Below, piece after piece: positions 33,460 to 42,224 of a DNA stretch of 64,000 bases (the first letter of the stretch is position 1; every line of letters starts with the position of its first letter). Both the position numbers and the translations under genes were made by a program. The stretch is from an uncultured Oscillospiraceae bacterium (GTDB lineage: Bacteria; Bacillota; Clostridia; Oscillospirales; Oscillospiraceae): the NCBI GenBank assembly GCA_910587645.1, contig CAJUNA010000041.1, forward strand, positions 186,001 through 250,000, written 5' to 3'. Below the pieces are notes generated by a model. The model had not been told where the DNA came from. It ran no database searches and saw nothing but the letters and a program-made list of their open reading frames with translations.

Positions 33460-33490
33460 AAATCCGCTTACCACAAGGGTAAGCGGATTT
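33460..33490 (-). terminator. Terminator of the sigma/anti-sigma operon
   Basis: AAATCCGCTTACC and GGTAAGCGGATTT form a perfect 13-bp stem with a 5-nt loop just after the anti-sigma stop codon. On the minus strand it runs into TTTTT. Confidence 0.92.
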
Positions 33491-33498
33491 CAGAGACA

Positions 33499-34347
33499 TT
33501 ACTGTACCACAAACTCTACATTTCCTGCCGCTCCTGCGGCAATGCTGTATTTAGGGAAACATACAACGGCCGCGCCATCCTCGCGGATGTAGAAGCCTGT
33601 ATCTTCATCCACCGTAGTAAATCCGCCTTTGTCAGGGGCGAAAAAGTAGGTAAACCCGCTGGCATCTACGCTCTCGGCGATCTGCTTCTGGATGGCGGTA
33701 TTGCAGGCCACGACCCAATCTTCTCCCAGAACATCCCGGAGCGTCAGTTCCCGGTTCTCCGCCAGGTTTAGATTGTAGTAATAGTGTTCTTCATAAGCGG
33801 AAACCCAGCTCTCAGCAAAGGATACAACAAAGGAGACCTGCTCTTCTGTTTGGCTCTTAATCTCATAGTCAATGGAGACATCCATTTCGCGGCTGCCCCA
33901 TTCCTCTTCTGTACCACCGGTGGCGAAGAAGGCTTCCCGGTAATCGTCCCAATCCTGCCGGGCTTTAGCAAGATGCTGGTCAACCTTTTCCTGGATGGCG
34001 GCATTGACCTTCTCTGCCAGGGAACTCTCCGTCTCCACCTTGGGGGCAGAAATGTCATAATTAATGCCGTCCTCAGATTTGCTGTAGTCCACGAAAGTCA
34101 ACACCTGGAACAATCCGCCCAGTACCGGTACATTGGCGGCGGCGCTGGCAATGGAGGGTGACAGGTTCAGTCCCGCCAGAAGCAGGCCGAAGCAGGCCGC
34201 AGTGGCAATCCACCGCTGGGCCGTCCGGCGGCGCTGTCTGCGATAGTTTGCCTTTCCCATCTGGATGCCCGCTTGGACATGCTCCCGCAGCCCGGCAGGA
34301 ATGGGGGTGTTGTCATAATTCTCTTTCGCGTTTCCAAATTCCTTCAT
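33499..34347 (-). CDS. RsiV-like anti-sigma factor (DUF3298 ectodomain)
   Basis: This 282-residue single-pass membrane protein has a basic cytosolic segment (1-45), a membrane helix (about 47-63) and an extracytoplasmic region. A stretch SIASAAA at 65-71 resembles a signal-peptidase site. The C-terminal part (about 150-282) fits the DUF3298 ectodomain of RsiV, the Bacillus anti-sigma-V that binds lysozyme and is then cut by signal peptidase and RasP. The gene overlaps the sigma-factor gene by ATGA. Lysozyme as signal is inferred only from family likeness. Confidence 0.8.
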   Translation of the reverse strand: MKEFGNAKENYDNTPIPAGLREHVQAGIQMGKANYRRQRRRTAQRWIATAACFGLLLAGLNLSPSIASAAANVPVLGGLFQVLTFVDYSKSEDGINYDISAPKVETESSLAEKVNAAIQEKVDQHLAKARQDWDDYREAFFATGGTEEEWGSREMDVSIDYEIKSQTEEQVSFVVSFAESWVSAYEEHYYYNLNLAENRELTLRDVLGEDWVVACNTAIQKQIAESVDASGFTYFFAPDKGGFTTVDEDTGFYIREDGAAVVCFPKYSIAAGAAGNVEFVVQ

Positions 34348-34823
34348 AAAGTCTCTACTCCTTCCATAGTGACGCGTAGTTTTTTCAAACCGGCGTACAA
34401 GCGGCTCTTCACCGTGTTTAAGTTCTGTCCCGTGATCTGGCTGATCTCTTTTAGCGTCATCTCCTCATAAAACCGCAGCTTGATCACCGTTCCCACTTCT
34501 GCTGGCAGGGCGTCTACCCGGCGGCTCAGGGTGTCGTCAGCAGGCTCCCGATCCTCCTGGGACGGCTCCAGATCCTCTGGAAAAGGAACCGTCCTCCCCC
34601 TCTGGCGGAGGGCATCGTTACAGGTATTCATCAGGATCCGGTAAAACCAGGAGCGAACCGCTCCGGTATCCCGGAGACTGCCTTGCCGTTCCAGCGCATG
34701 ACAGACGGCGGTCTGCACAGCATCCAAAGCATCATCAGGATTTTTCAAAACACTGTAGGCCAATCGATAAAATCCAGCCTGATTTTCTACAATGTACTGG
34801 GTAAGAATGTCTTCTTTTGTCAC
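34344..34823 (-). CDS. ECF RNA polymerase sigma factor, SigV-like
   Basis: This 159-residue ECF sigma factor has region 2 (FYRLAYSVLKNPDDALDAVQTAVCHALE, then SWFYRILMNTCNDALRQ) and region 4 (LRFYEEMTLKEISQITGQNLNTVKSRLYAGLKKLR). I start it at a GTG with AAAGGAA 7 nt upstream; a longer frame has no ribosome site and would run toward the promoter. The partner anti-sigma is translationally coupled downstream. The upstream region holds a sequence close to Bacillus ECF promoters, so positive autoregulation is likely. Confidence 0.9.
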   Translation of the reverse strand: MTKEDILTQYIVENQAGFYRLAYSVLKNPDDALDAVQTAVCHALERQGSLRDTGAVRSWFYRILMNTCNDALRQRGRTVPFPEDLEPSQEDREPADDTLSRRVDALPAEVGTVIKLRFYEEMTLKEISQITGQNLNTVKSRLYAGLKKLRVTMEGVETL

Positions 34824-34911
34824 ATTGATGTTCCTTTCCGCCTGTTCTGGAGCCCAGGCCTTGCAATACAACGCCGCTCCGCCCGGCCGGTGCAGGGCGC
34901 CGTCTGCATAA

Positions 34912-34940
34912 TAGACGGAGAAGCAGGTGGAAAAGTTTGA
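34912..34940 (-). promoter_or_regulatory. Probable ECF-type autoregulatory promoter
   Basis: On the minus strand TCAAAC, 17 bp and CGTCTA match the Bacillus ECF pattern (AAC at -35, CGTC at -10). An inverted repeat CCGTCT/AGACGG (34900-34918) covers the -10. It lies about 90 bp before the sigma-factor GTG. Confidence 0.7.
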
Positions 34941-35042
34941 GTATGCAGAAAGTTTTGGAAAAAATAAGCGGCCCTATCGCGTCCCGCGCAAATCCCGCAG
35001 CAGAAAATATCCTGCGTTTTCTTATAGAGATTCCCCGAAAAG

Positions 35043-35071
35043 TTGACCTGCATTGGAAAATCTGGTATACT
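35043..35071 (+). promoter_or_regulatory. Sigma-A promoter of the large lipoprotein gene
   Basis: TTGACC, a 17-bp spacer and TATACT lie about 44 bp before the ATG. It is divergent from the ECF promoter. Confidence 0.8.
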
Positions 35072-35114
35072 GAAACAAATCTTCCCCTGGTGGAAAAAGA
35101 AAGGAGAACTTCCG

Positions 35115-37820
35115 ATGAAACAATACATCAGGTGTTGGACTGCCGCCCTGCTGGCACTGCTTATGGCGGCCAGTATGACAGCATGCGGTAAGAACGGGCA
35201 GGAAAAAACGGCCAGTCTGGCTTTCCATACCTCGCCTTATTACACCCAAGAGGGTATCCCTACCGCGGCGGAGACCGGAGAGCTGGCCGGCTGCTGCACA
35301 GATGGAGTGTCTATCTGGTACCTGGTCATTCCGGCGGAGGGGGCATCTCCTGTGCTCTGCCGGGTACCGCTGGACGGCGGCACAGCGGAGGTTCTGCTAG
35401 AGTATCAGCCGCCTGTGGAGGATGGTACGCCCGCTGTGGGCCACCTTGGCCCCTTTTTAGGCGGGGACGGAACGCTGTGGGTGTGGGAGCAGTTCATCAT
35501 CCAGCAGTATGACCTGCCCGAAGGATTTGATTTGGAAACAGGCGATAAAGAGGAATACTTCACTGGAATCAAACAGGCGTTTCATATGCGGCAGCTCGAC
35601 TCCGGCACCGGCAAGGAGCAAAAGGCCATAGATGTGACCGCAGCCATGGAGACAATGGACATTATGAGCATGAGCGGCATCGCGGTGGATAAAACCGGGA
35701 CCATTTTCCTGGCGGACAAAAAGCACATCTCCGCCATAGACAGCCAGGGACAGATCCTCTATTCCTTGAAGGCAAGCTTACCCGGCAGCTTTATCTCCGG
35801 CAGCTCCGGCGGGACGCTGGCGCTCCTGCCGGACGGAACCATTGGGGCACTTACAGTGCAGTCGGGAAATAAACGGACAGTACAGACCATCGACCCGGAG
35901 GCCAAGGACTGGACTGGGCAAAAGTATCCCATGCACAGCAACGTCAACGAAATATTCAGCGGAAACAGCCCGTGCGCTTTTTACTACGTAGCCAGCGATA
36001 CCGTTTTCGGTGTAATCCCCGGAGAGGAAGTGCCCCTGCGGCTGCTGCCATGGTCCAGCGCACAATTGGAAAGCCCCAGCTCCATACGGTGTTTCGCCCT
36101 ACTGGAGGAGGGTCAGGCTGTGATTTTTTCCTCCATTCACAAACCTGGTACAGGCCGGTATGACAGTCTAATGCAGGCTGCGCGTCTCCTTCCTACAGAC
36201 TCAGCCCCACAGGATGGAAAAATACGGCTGACCTACGGTATGATCGGTGAGAATATTTTTGCCCGCCAGCGGGTTAGGAGCTTCAACAAGAATAACAAGG
36301 CCTACTGGATCGAGGTGCGGGATTACGCCGAGGGGATGCTGGAAGAAGATGAGAATTTCGATGCAGTATACCAAAGCGCCCTGGCCCGTCTGTACGCGGA
36401 GATCACGGAGGGACGGTCGCCTGACATCCTGGACGAGTCCATCCCGTTGGAATCGCTGTCCAGACAGGGGATCCTGGAAGACCTGTGGCCTTGGATCGGC
36501 AATGACCCGGATCTTGGCCGGGAGGCGGTGATGGAGCATGTGCTGGAATGTACAGAGATTGATGGAAAGCTTACCCGGGTCAGTGGAGGCTTCACCATAG
36601 AAACTGCCGTAGCCAGCGCGGAGGTGGCGGGAAACCGGACAGGATGGAATATGGGAGAAATGCTGTCGGCCTTTAACGGTGAGATGCCGGAACTGTACTT
36701 CAGCGGCAAAAAGTGGTCAAGGCTGATGAATGCAACCTTTAATCAAATTGACAAACGGTCAACGCTGTATAATCTGATCAGCATGGACCTGGATCACTAT
36801 GTAAATTGGGAAACTAAGGAATGCTTTTTTGACGGAGAGGACTTCAAGTCGCTTTTGCAGGTCAGCAACAAAGGCACGGACTCCACAAATACTTTTGACA
36901 GGAATGACCGTTGGGAGCGGGGGTTATATGATGAAAAAGCGGATGCTTTGGAGCCATGCCGGATATTCCCGTGGGAGGGAAAACCGATCCTCTACAAGCG
37001 GACGCTGTCAGAGCCGATTGACCTAGTCTTAGATGATGTTTTGTTCAGCGGCAGAGATGGCCTGACGGATTATGAGCAGCGGCTTTGGGACGCGGATATT
37101 ATCCATACATGGACCTCAGCTTCAGGGGCGGAAATCACAAGTCCCCGTTACCTTCTATCAGCAATAAACTGTGGGTTCACCGCAGCCACAAGTACCATCC
37201 AGAGCAATGAAGACGCTCCGGATGACGAAGAGCCATTAGCCGCCGGCTACGTGACCGGCGGCGCAAACGGCAATGTCTACGCCTCCTTTGTGGGGTTTCC
37301 CACAGAGAGCGGCACAGGCAGCAGTTTTTCCCTCTACGACTGCGTAGCCATCTCCGCTGGAAGCCCACAAAAAGAGGGTGCATGGGCGTTTGTCCGCAAC
37401 CTGCTGCTTCCCAATGGCAACACGATCCTCTGGGACGAGGAATACATGATCCCCACTGTCAACGGGTTTTCAATGAACCGGGAAACTCTCGAAAAGCAAT
37501 TGGCGCAGAAATATTGGGTAGACGAAAACGGTGCGTGCTATTTGGATTCCAACGGTATGCCAGTGGAGTACACAGAGTACGCTTTGGGCGTTGGTAATCC
37601 TGGCGACATTGTCCTGATAGCCTATCTCCTGCCGCCTACCAAAGCGCAGTTGGAGCGGTTCTGGGATCTCTACAACGCGATTGATCATGTGACTGGTGAG
37701 GATGCCGGCTTACTGGACATCATTTGTGAGCAGGCGGAGCCTTACTTTGCCGGAGACAAATCCCTGGAGGAAACTGTCAAGCTAATTCAAAACCGGGCAA
37801 ATTTGTATGTTAATGAATAA
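35115..37820 (+). CDS. Large lipoprotein: propeller-like N-half joined to solute-binding-protein-like C-half
   Basis: This 901-residue lipoprotein has a signal sequence and a lipobox MTAC with Cys24, so it should be anchored on the outer face of the membrane. Residues about 40-370 contain repeated short beta-rich units (for example DGTLWVWEQ, GIAVDKTGTIFLADKKHISAID, GGTLALLPDGTIGALTVQ) like propeller blades. Residues about 380-900 resemble an extracellular solute-binding protein: IRLTYGMIGENIFARQRVRSFN at the start and GFPTESGTGSSF, CVAISAGSPQKEGAWAFVRNLL near the end. No ABC permease or ATPase is nearby. The gene is divergent from the sigma/RsiV pair. AAAGGAG precedes the start. The ligand is unknown. 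Confidence 0.75.
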   Translation: MKQYIRCWTAALLALLMAASMTACGKNGQEKTASLAFHTSPYYTQEGIPTAAETGELAGCCTDGVSIWYLVIPAEGASPVLCRVPLDGGTAEVLLEYQPPVEDGTPAVGHLGPFLGGDGTLWVWEQFIIQQYDLPEGFDLETGDKEEYFTGIKQAFHMRQLDSGTGKEQKAIDVTAAMETMDIMSMSGIAVDKTGTIFLADKKHISAIDSQGQILYSLKASLPGSFISGSSGGTLALLPDGTIGALTVQSGNKRTVQTIDPEAKDWTGQKYPMHSNVNEIFSGNSPCAFYYVASDTVFGVIPGEEVPLRLLPWSSAQLESPSSIRCFALLEEGQAVIFSSIHKPGTGRYDSLMQAARLLPTDSAPQDGKIRLTYGMIGENIFARQRVRSFNKNNKAYWIEVRDYAEGMLEEDENFDAVYQSALARLYAEITEGRSPDILDESIPLESLSRQGILEDLWPWIGNDPDLGREAVMEHVLECTEIDGKLTRVSGGFTIETAVASAEVAGNRTGWNMGEMLSAFNGEMPELYFSGKKWSRLMNATFNQIDKRSTLYNLISMDLDHYVNWETKECFFDGEDFKSLLQVSNKGTDSTNTFDRNDRWERGLYDEKADALEPCRIFPWEGKPILYKRTLSEPIDLVLDDVLFSGRDGLTDYEQRLWDADIIHTWTSASGAEITSPRYLLSAINCGFTAATSTIQSNEDAPDDEEPLAAGYVTGGANGNVYASFVGFPTESGTGSSFSLYDCVAISAGSPQKEGAWAFVRNLLLPNGNTILWDEEYMIPTVNGFSMNRETLEKQLAQKYWVDENGACYLDSNGMPVEYTEYALGVGNPGDIVLIAYLLPPTKAQLERFWDLYNAIDHVTGEDAGLLDIICEQAEPYFAGDKSLEETVKLIQNRANLYVNE

Positions 37821-37828
37821 CAAAAACC

Positions 37829-37850
37829 GGGGAGGGCATAAGCCCTCCCC
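37829..37850. terminator. Shared terminator of the lipoprotein gene and hemB
   Basis: GGGGAGGGC and GCCCTCCCC form a perfect 9-bp stem with an ATAA loop between the convergent stop codons. A5 precedes it on the plus strand, which gives a T-run for the minus-strand transcript. Confidence 0.85.
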
Positions 37851-37863
37851 TTCTGCATGAAAC

Positions 37864-38847
37864 TTATCCAATGTCCCCACGCCGGATCGCATCCGCAATT
37901 TCCTTGGCGTAGTAGGAAATAAGCATATTTGCCCCCGCGCGGAAAATGGAAAGTGCCGTCTCACACATAATCCGCTCCTCATCCACCAGCCCGGCGGCGG
38001 CAGCGGCCTTGATCATCGCATACTCCCCGGAGACCGAATAGGCACACAGTGGCAGGTCAAAGGCATCCGCGCACTCCCGCACTACGTCCAGATAGCTCAG
38101 GGCGGGCTTGACCATCAAAATATCTGCCCCCTCCTGCGCGTCAAGGGCGCACTCCCGGTGGGCTTCCTTCCGGTTGTGGGGGTCCATCTGGTAACCCTTC
38201 CGGTCCCCGAAGGACGGCGCGGATCCTGCCGCGTCCCGAAACGGCCCATAGAACGCGGAAGCATACTTGGCGGAATAGGCCATGATTGCCGTCTGCTGGA
38301 AACCATTCCGATCCAGCTCCTCCCGCAAGGCTGCCACATGTCCGTCCATCATATCTGATGGGGCGACTATATCCGCCCCGGCGGCGGCGTGGCTTGCCGC
38401 AATTTTTGCCAGATGCGCCAGCGTACTGTCGTTATCCACCTCGCACCCGTGGAGGATGCCGCAATGCCCGTGGCTGGTATACTCACACATGCACACATCA
38501 GTAATCACAGTAAAATCCGGGAACCGCGCCTTGATGGCCCGGACGGCTCTCTGAATCACCCCATCCCCTGCCCAGGCGGAGGAGCCACACTCGTCCTTAT
38601 GGGTGGGCAGCCCGAACAGGATGCAATGTCTGACGCCGTGGGCTAAGCACTCCTCTACAGCCGCACACACACTGTCCAGCCCGTAATGGTTCTGTCCTGG
38701 CAAGCTGTCGATGGGCCGCATGCCGGAGAGGGTCTCGTCTACGAAAATGGGATAGATCAACGCTTCCGGGCTCAACCGGGTTTCCCGGTTCATGCGGCGG
38801 ATGGCTTCGGTTCGCCGCAAACGGCGGGGACGGTTGGTCAGGTTCAT
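37864..38847 (-). CDS. hemB: Delta-aminolevulinic acid dehydratase (porphobilinogen synthase)
   Basis: This 327-residue cytosolic enzyme condenses two 5-aminolevulinate molecules to porphobilinogen. The zinc site DVCMCEYTSHGHCG has three Cys residues. The two Schiff-base lysines are in AYSAKYAS and MVKPALSYLD. It opens NLTNRPRRLRRTEAIRRMNRET as usual. GGAGG lies 8 nt before the ATG. It is the last gene of the tetrapyrrole operon. The 5-aminolevulinate-forming genes hemA and hemL are not in the window. Confidence 0.96.
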   Translation of the reverse strand: MNLTNRPRRLRRTEAIRRMNRETRLSPEALIYPIFVDETLSGMRPIDSLPGQNHYGLDSVCAAVEECLAHGVRHCILFGLPTHKDECGSSAWAGDGVIQRAVRAIKARFPDFTVITDVCMCEYTSHGHCGILHGCEVDNDSTLAHLAKIAASHAAAGADIVAPSDMMDGHVAALREELDRNGFQQTAIMAYSAKYASAFYGPFRDAAGSAPSFGDRKGYQMDPHNRKEAHRECALDAQEGADILMVKPALSYLDVVRECADAFDLPLCAYSVSGEYAMIKAAAAAGLVDEERIMCETALSIFRAGANMLISYYAKEIADAIRRGDIG

Positions 38848-38872
38848 AAGAGGTTCCTCCTGCTATATAAAA

Positions 38873-39385
38873 TCAGATTTTCTGCCATTCTCTGCGCAGA
38901 ATCCCGTATAAATGTAGGTTCACATAATTGCCAAAGTTGTCATCGGTCTGCTCTCTCTGCACACCCTCCAGGCACATCCCCAGCTTCTTCATCAGACCCA
39001 CAGATTTCACCCCATCTATGGCTTCCGCAAAAATCTTGTGGGCGCCGGCATCGGAAAAAGCGTAGTCCATCACGGCGCGGCAGGCCTCATAGGCATAGCC
39101 CTTCCGCCAATACCGCCGGTTGAAGATCCAGCCAATTTCATAAACGCCTGTTTCTATCTCATTGAACAGAATATACCCCACAACCTTCCCGTTCTCCTTG
39201 TGTGCAGCGGCCAGGGCGCCGTGCCTGCCTATACAAAAATCGCGCAAGAAGGTTTTCGTTTTCTCAAAATCGTATACTGGTTCGCAATTTTTCATTGTCT
39301 CCGCATCACCAAAGATTTCGTGCAAATCCGCCGCGTCTTCCGGCGTAAAATCCCGAACCACCATGCGGTTCGTCTCTATCCGCAT
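38873..39385 (-). CDS. RimJ/RimL-type GNAT acetyltransferase
   Basis: This 170-residue N-acetyltransferase opens MRIETNRMVVRDFTPEDAADLHEI. It has the GNAT core YEIGWIFNRRYWRKGYAYEACRAVMDYAF with the acetyl-CoA loop RRYWRKGYA, and the closing SVGLMKKLGMCLEGVQRE. It probably acetylates a protein N-terminus or a small amine; the target is unknown. GGGGG lies 7 nt before the chosen ATG, directly after the restored stop codon of the preceding damaged gene. The longer upstream frame is read-through of that gene. It sits between tetrapyrrole genes without an evident role in the pathway. Confidence 0.85.
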   Translation of the reverse strand: MRIETNRMVVRDFTPEDAADLHEIFGDAETMKNCEPVYDFEKTKTFLRDFCIGRHGALAAAHKENGKVVGYILFNEIETGVYEIGWIFNRRYWRKGYAYEACRAVMDYAFSDAGAHKIFAEAIDGVKSVGLMKKLGMCLEGVQREQTDDNFGNYVNLHLYGILRREWQKI

Positions 39386-39396
39386 ACCGTATCCCC

Positions 39397-39839
39397 CTAA
39401 ATCATAAAATTGGCCACAGCGTAAACCAGATGGCAGCAGGTAAACCCTATGCCCAGAATCAAGGCAGAGGTGTTCCTCCGGCATGCTGCGTAAAGCAGCA
39501 AGGCCAAACAGGGGGAACCGTCAGCAATAAAATCACAAACCAGCCTGCCCATCCCAGGTAGTACAAGATCCAGCCGCTATAATAGAGCACAGCGCAGCCA
39601 ATTACGCCTAGCAGCCCCGCCAGTCTCAATGGTTTCCGCCCTGGATGTATCACAAAAATCAATGACGCAGCCATTAGGACTTGAAAGACCGATGCAGCGG
39701 TGTCCAGTGTTACCGTTACCGATTCTCTCCGCAGTACGTCATTGGGGGAAGGAATGGCAAACCAGATGAAATTGGGAAGCATCACAACCAAAAACAGTAG
39801 CAATCCCCCAGAATCAAAGCCAATTCTAAACTTTTTCAT
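39397..39839 (-). pseudogene. Frameshifted polytopic membrane protein gene
   Basis: The protein opens KKFRIGFDSGGLLLFLVVMLPNFIWFAIPSPND and has three hydrophobic segments, then reaches LLLTVPP. After that the frame runs into VWPCCFTQHAGG and stops early at 39459. Adding one base to the run of five C (minus strand; G run 39511-39515) restores a hydrophobic C-terminus (PCLALLLYAACRRN, then FTCCHLVYAVANFMI) that ends at 39397-39399, immediately before the ribosome site of the next gene. As I recall, intact homologues in Clostridia end in a similar CHxxYxxxNFI. It overlaps cobA-hemD by 14 nt. This may be a true mutation, a slippage switch or a sequencing error. Function is unknown. Confidence 0.75.
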
Positions 39840-41325
39840 CCGCCCTCACTGCCAGATCCACCAGCGCGTCAATACTCGCCTTTTCCGCGATTTTTACGGA
39901 AATCCCGTATTTTTCCGCTTCCGCAGCAGTCTGTGATCCGATGCACAGGCCTGTAACATGGCTGAAATCCGTCTCCTGTCCCATGGCGGAAACAAGCCCC
40001 TTTACCGTAGAAGCCGAGGTAAATATCACATAGTCAAACCGCCCCGCTTCCAACTCCTTCCGCAGTTCCGGTGCATCGGGATGCTGGTAAACCGTACGGT
40101 ACACTGGGATATCACGGTATTCCACCCTGGCAGCCGCCAACGCTTCTGTCAAAGCAGCCGAGCCTTCCTCCGCCCGCAATAGCAGCACCTTGCCAGATGC
40201 GGCTCTTGCCAATGATTCTCCTAAATGGGCTGCGTCAAAAACCTCTGGAATTAAATCGGCAGCCAATCCATGATCCTCCAGGGCTTTCCCAGTGGCGGAG
40301 CCGACAGCGGCTAACTTCACACCGCCCAAAGCCCTAGCGTCTTTCCCCATGGCCCGCAGGCAGCGCCAGAAGGCTTCCACTCCTGCTGGGCTGGTAAATC
40401 CCAGCCATTCATAATCAGAGATTCCCTCCAGCGCCGCTTCTAAGGAAGGATTCGGCAGAATGGGACGGGTCTCAATACATGGAAACTCCACCACCTCCGC
40501 GCCCTTGGTTCGGAGTATAGAGGAAAGGGTTCCTGCCCTGTCCTTGGGCCGGGTAACCAAAATGCGCTTCCCATAAAGGAGCCTGCCCTCAAACCAGCAG
40601 AGCTTGGACGCCAGCGCACACACGCCGCCTACAATGATCAGCGCGGGGCTGTGTATCCCCATCTCCGCAGCGCGCTCCGGCAAGTCCGCCAGCCCGGCGC
40701 CGCAGCGCCGCTGGGATGGCAAAGTGCCGTTTTCCACCATGGCAGCAGGGGTGGCGGGATCCATTCCCGCTCCCAACAGCCCCTCTACAATGCGGGGCAG
40801 CGCCGTCACACCCATCAGGAAAATCAAGGTTCCCTTGACCCGAACTAAGGCTTCAAAATCAATGTTCAGCGGCCCGTCCTTCCGGGCGTGTCCGGTGATG
40901 ATATGCAAAGAGGATGCGTAATCCCGATGGGTTGCGGGGATTCCTCCATATGCCGCTGCCGCGATAGCAGAGGTCACGCCGGGAACCTCCTCAAAGGCTG
41001 CGCCGCCGCGGGCAAGGGCCTCCAGCTCTTCCCCGCCCCGGCCAAATACAAAAGGGTCTCCCCCCTTTAACCGGACTACATTGTGGCCCGCCAGGGCTTC
41101 CCGCAGAAGGATCTGGTTGATCTCATGCTGGGGAACCGGGTGGCATCCGGCATTTTTGCCCACATCGATACGCCGCGCATCCGTTGGGATCAAATCCAGC
41201 ACTGCGGGGCTGATCAGACGGTCATAAACTACCACATCCGCCTGGGACAGGACTTCCAGCCCCCTAACGGTCAACAGGCCCGGATCCCCGGGACCTGCCC
41301 CCACCAAAGTTACTTTTCCGGACAT
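39826..41325 (-). CDS. cobA-hemD: Uroporphyrinogen-III C-methyltransferase/uroporphyrinogen-III synthase fusion
   Basis: This 499-residue fusion cyclises hydroxymethylbilane to uroporphyrinogen III and methylates it twice to precorrin-2. The SUMT half (about 1-245) has GKVTLVGAGPGDPGLLTVRG, DVVVYDRLIS, VVRLKGGDPFVFGRGGEE and the PGVTSAIAAAAYGGIPATHR block. The HemD half (about 250-499) opens GKRILVTRPKDRAGTLSSIL and has LGFTSPAGVEAFW and DYVIFTSASTVKGL. Such fusions are common in Clostridia and commit carbon to siroheme and corrinoids. It overlaps hemC by 16 nt. Confidence 0.95.
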   Translation of the reverse strand: MSGKVTLVGAGPGDPGLLTVRGLEVLSQADVVVYDRLISPAVLDLIPTDARRIDVGKNAGCHPVPQHEINQILLREALAGHNVVRLKGGDPFVFGRGGEELEALARGGAAFEEVPGVTSAIAAAAYGGIPATHRDYASSLHIITGHARKDGPLNIDFEALVRVKGTLIFLMGVTALPRIVEGLLGAGMDPATPAAMVENGTLPSQRRCGAGLADLPERAAEMGIHSPALIIVGGVCALASKLCWFEGRLLYGKRILVTRPKDRAGTLSSILRTKGAEVVEFPCIETRPILPNPSLEAALEGISDYEWLGFTSPAGVEAFWRCLRAMGKDARALGGVKLAAVGSATGKALEDHGLAADLIPEVFDAAHLGESLARAASGKVLLLRAEEGSAALTEALAAARVEYRDIPVYRTVYQHPDAPELRKELEAGRFDYVIFTSASTVKGLVSAMGQETDFSHVTGLCIGSQTAAEAEKYGISVKIAEKASIDALVDLAVRADEKV

Positions 41326-42197
41326 TCCGCGTCCTCCTTCAAGCGTTTTGCCAGGGCGGCGGCCAAGGCTTCCCCTTCCGTGAGGGGACCAGATACGGCA
41401 GACTGATATATACGCTCCTGGTCATCGGCATACATGCCAGTGATGGTGATTTGTTCTCCATCCACAACGGCGTACGCCGCCGCCGGAGCGGAGCAGCCGC
41501 CACCCAGGGCAGCGGTAAAGGCCCGCTCTGCCCGTGCACAGGCTTCCACTTCCGGATCCCGGACACAATCTAAAAACCAGGGATCCATGTCCGCCCGGCA
41601 CTGAACCGCCAGGATGCCCTGCCCAGCAGCGGGAAGCAGTTCCTCCGGAGAAAAATACCGGCTGATCCGGTCCGACAGACCCAGCCGTTTCAACCCGGCC
41701 GCCGCCAGAACCAGTCCGCCATACATGCCTTCGTCCAGCTTGCGCAGCCGGGTCTGGATGTTGCCCCGCACCGGAGCTACACGCAGGCCAGGGCTAATCC
41801 GCTGGAGCTGTAACCGGCGGCGGGGGCTGGCACTGCCAGTAGGCAGGGACCTGTCCCATTCCGCCACGCCCAGCGGGAGGACTAATACATCCCGTGGGTC
41901 TTCCCGCCCGGTAAAGGCTGCGATGGGCAGGTCTGTAGGTATCTCGGTGGGCAAATCCTTGCAGCTATGAACCGTCAGATCCACCCTACCCTCCCGCAAA
42001 GCCGCGTCCAGCTCACGGACGAACAGACCCTTACCACCGATCTCCTCCAAAGTACGATCCAATATCTTGTCGCCGGTGGTTTTCATAGCCACCAACTCCA
42101 GTGTAATGTCCGGATAAGCAGCTTGCAAGGCCGACATGATAGTCTCGGTCTGGACAACCGCCAGCCGGCTGTCCCGGCTTCCAATACGGAGCTTCAT
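41310..42197 (-). CDS. hemC: Hydroxymethylbilane synthase (porphobilinogen deaminase)
   Basis: This 295-residue enzyme polymerises four porphobilinogens on a dipyrromethane cofactor. The cofactor Cys is in ALGGGCSAPAAAYA. The opening KLRIGSRDSRLAVVQ and HSCKDLPTE (active-site Asp/Lys region) are typical, as is GRVDLTVHS. AAGGAAG lies 7 nt before the Met of MKLRIGS; the earlier Met has no ribosome site. It sits between the precorrin-2 dehydrogenase and cobA-hemD genes. Confidence 0.96.
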   Translation of the reverse strand: MKLRIGSRDSRLAVVQTETIMSALQAAYPDITLELVAMKTTGDKILDRTLEEIGGKGLFVRELDAALREGRVDLTVHSCKDLPTEIPTDLPIAAFTGREDPRDVLVLPLGVAEWDRSLPTGSASPRRRLQLQRISPGLRVAPVRGNIQTRLRKLDEGMYGGLVLAAAGLKRLGLSDRISRYFSPEELLPAAGQGILAVQCRADMDPWFLDCVRDPEVEACARAERAFTAALGGGCSAPAAAYAVVDGEQITITGMYADDQERIYQSAVSGPLTEGEALAAALAKRLKEDAECPEK

Positions 42198-42224
42198 TCT
42201 CTTTCTTCCTTCCAAAATGGGTTT

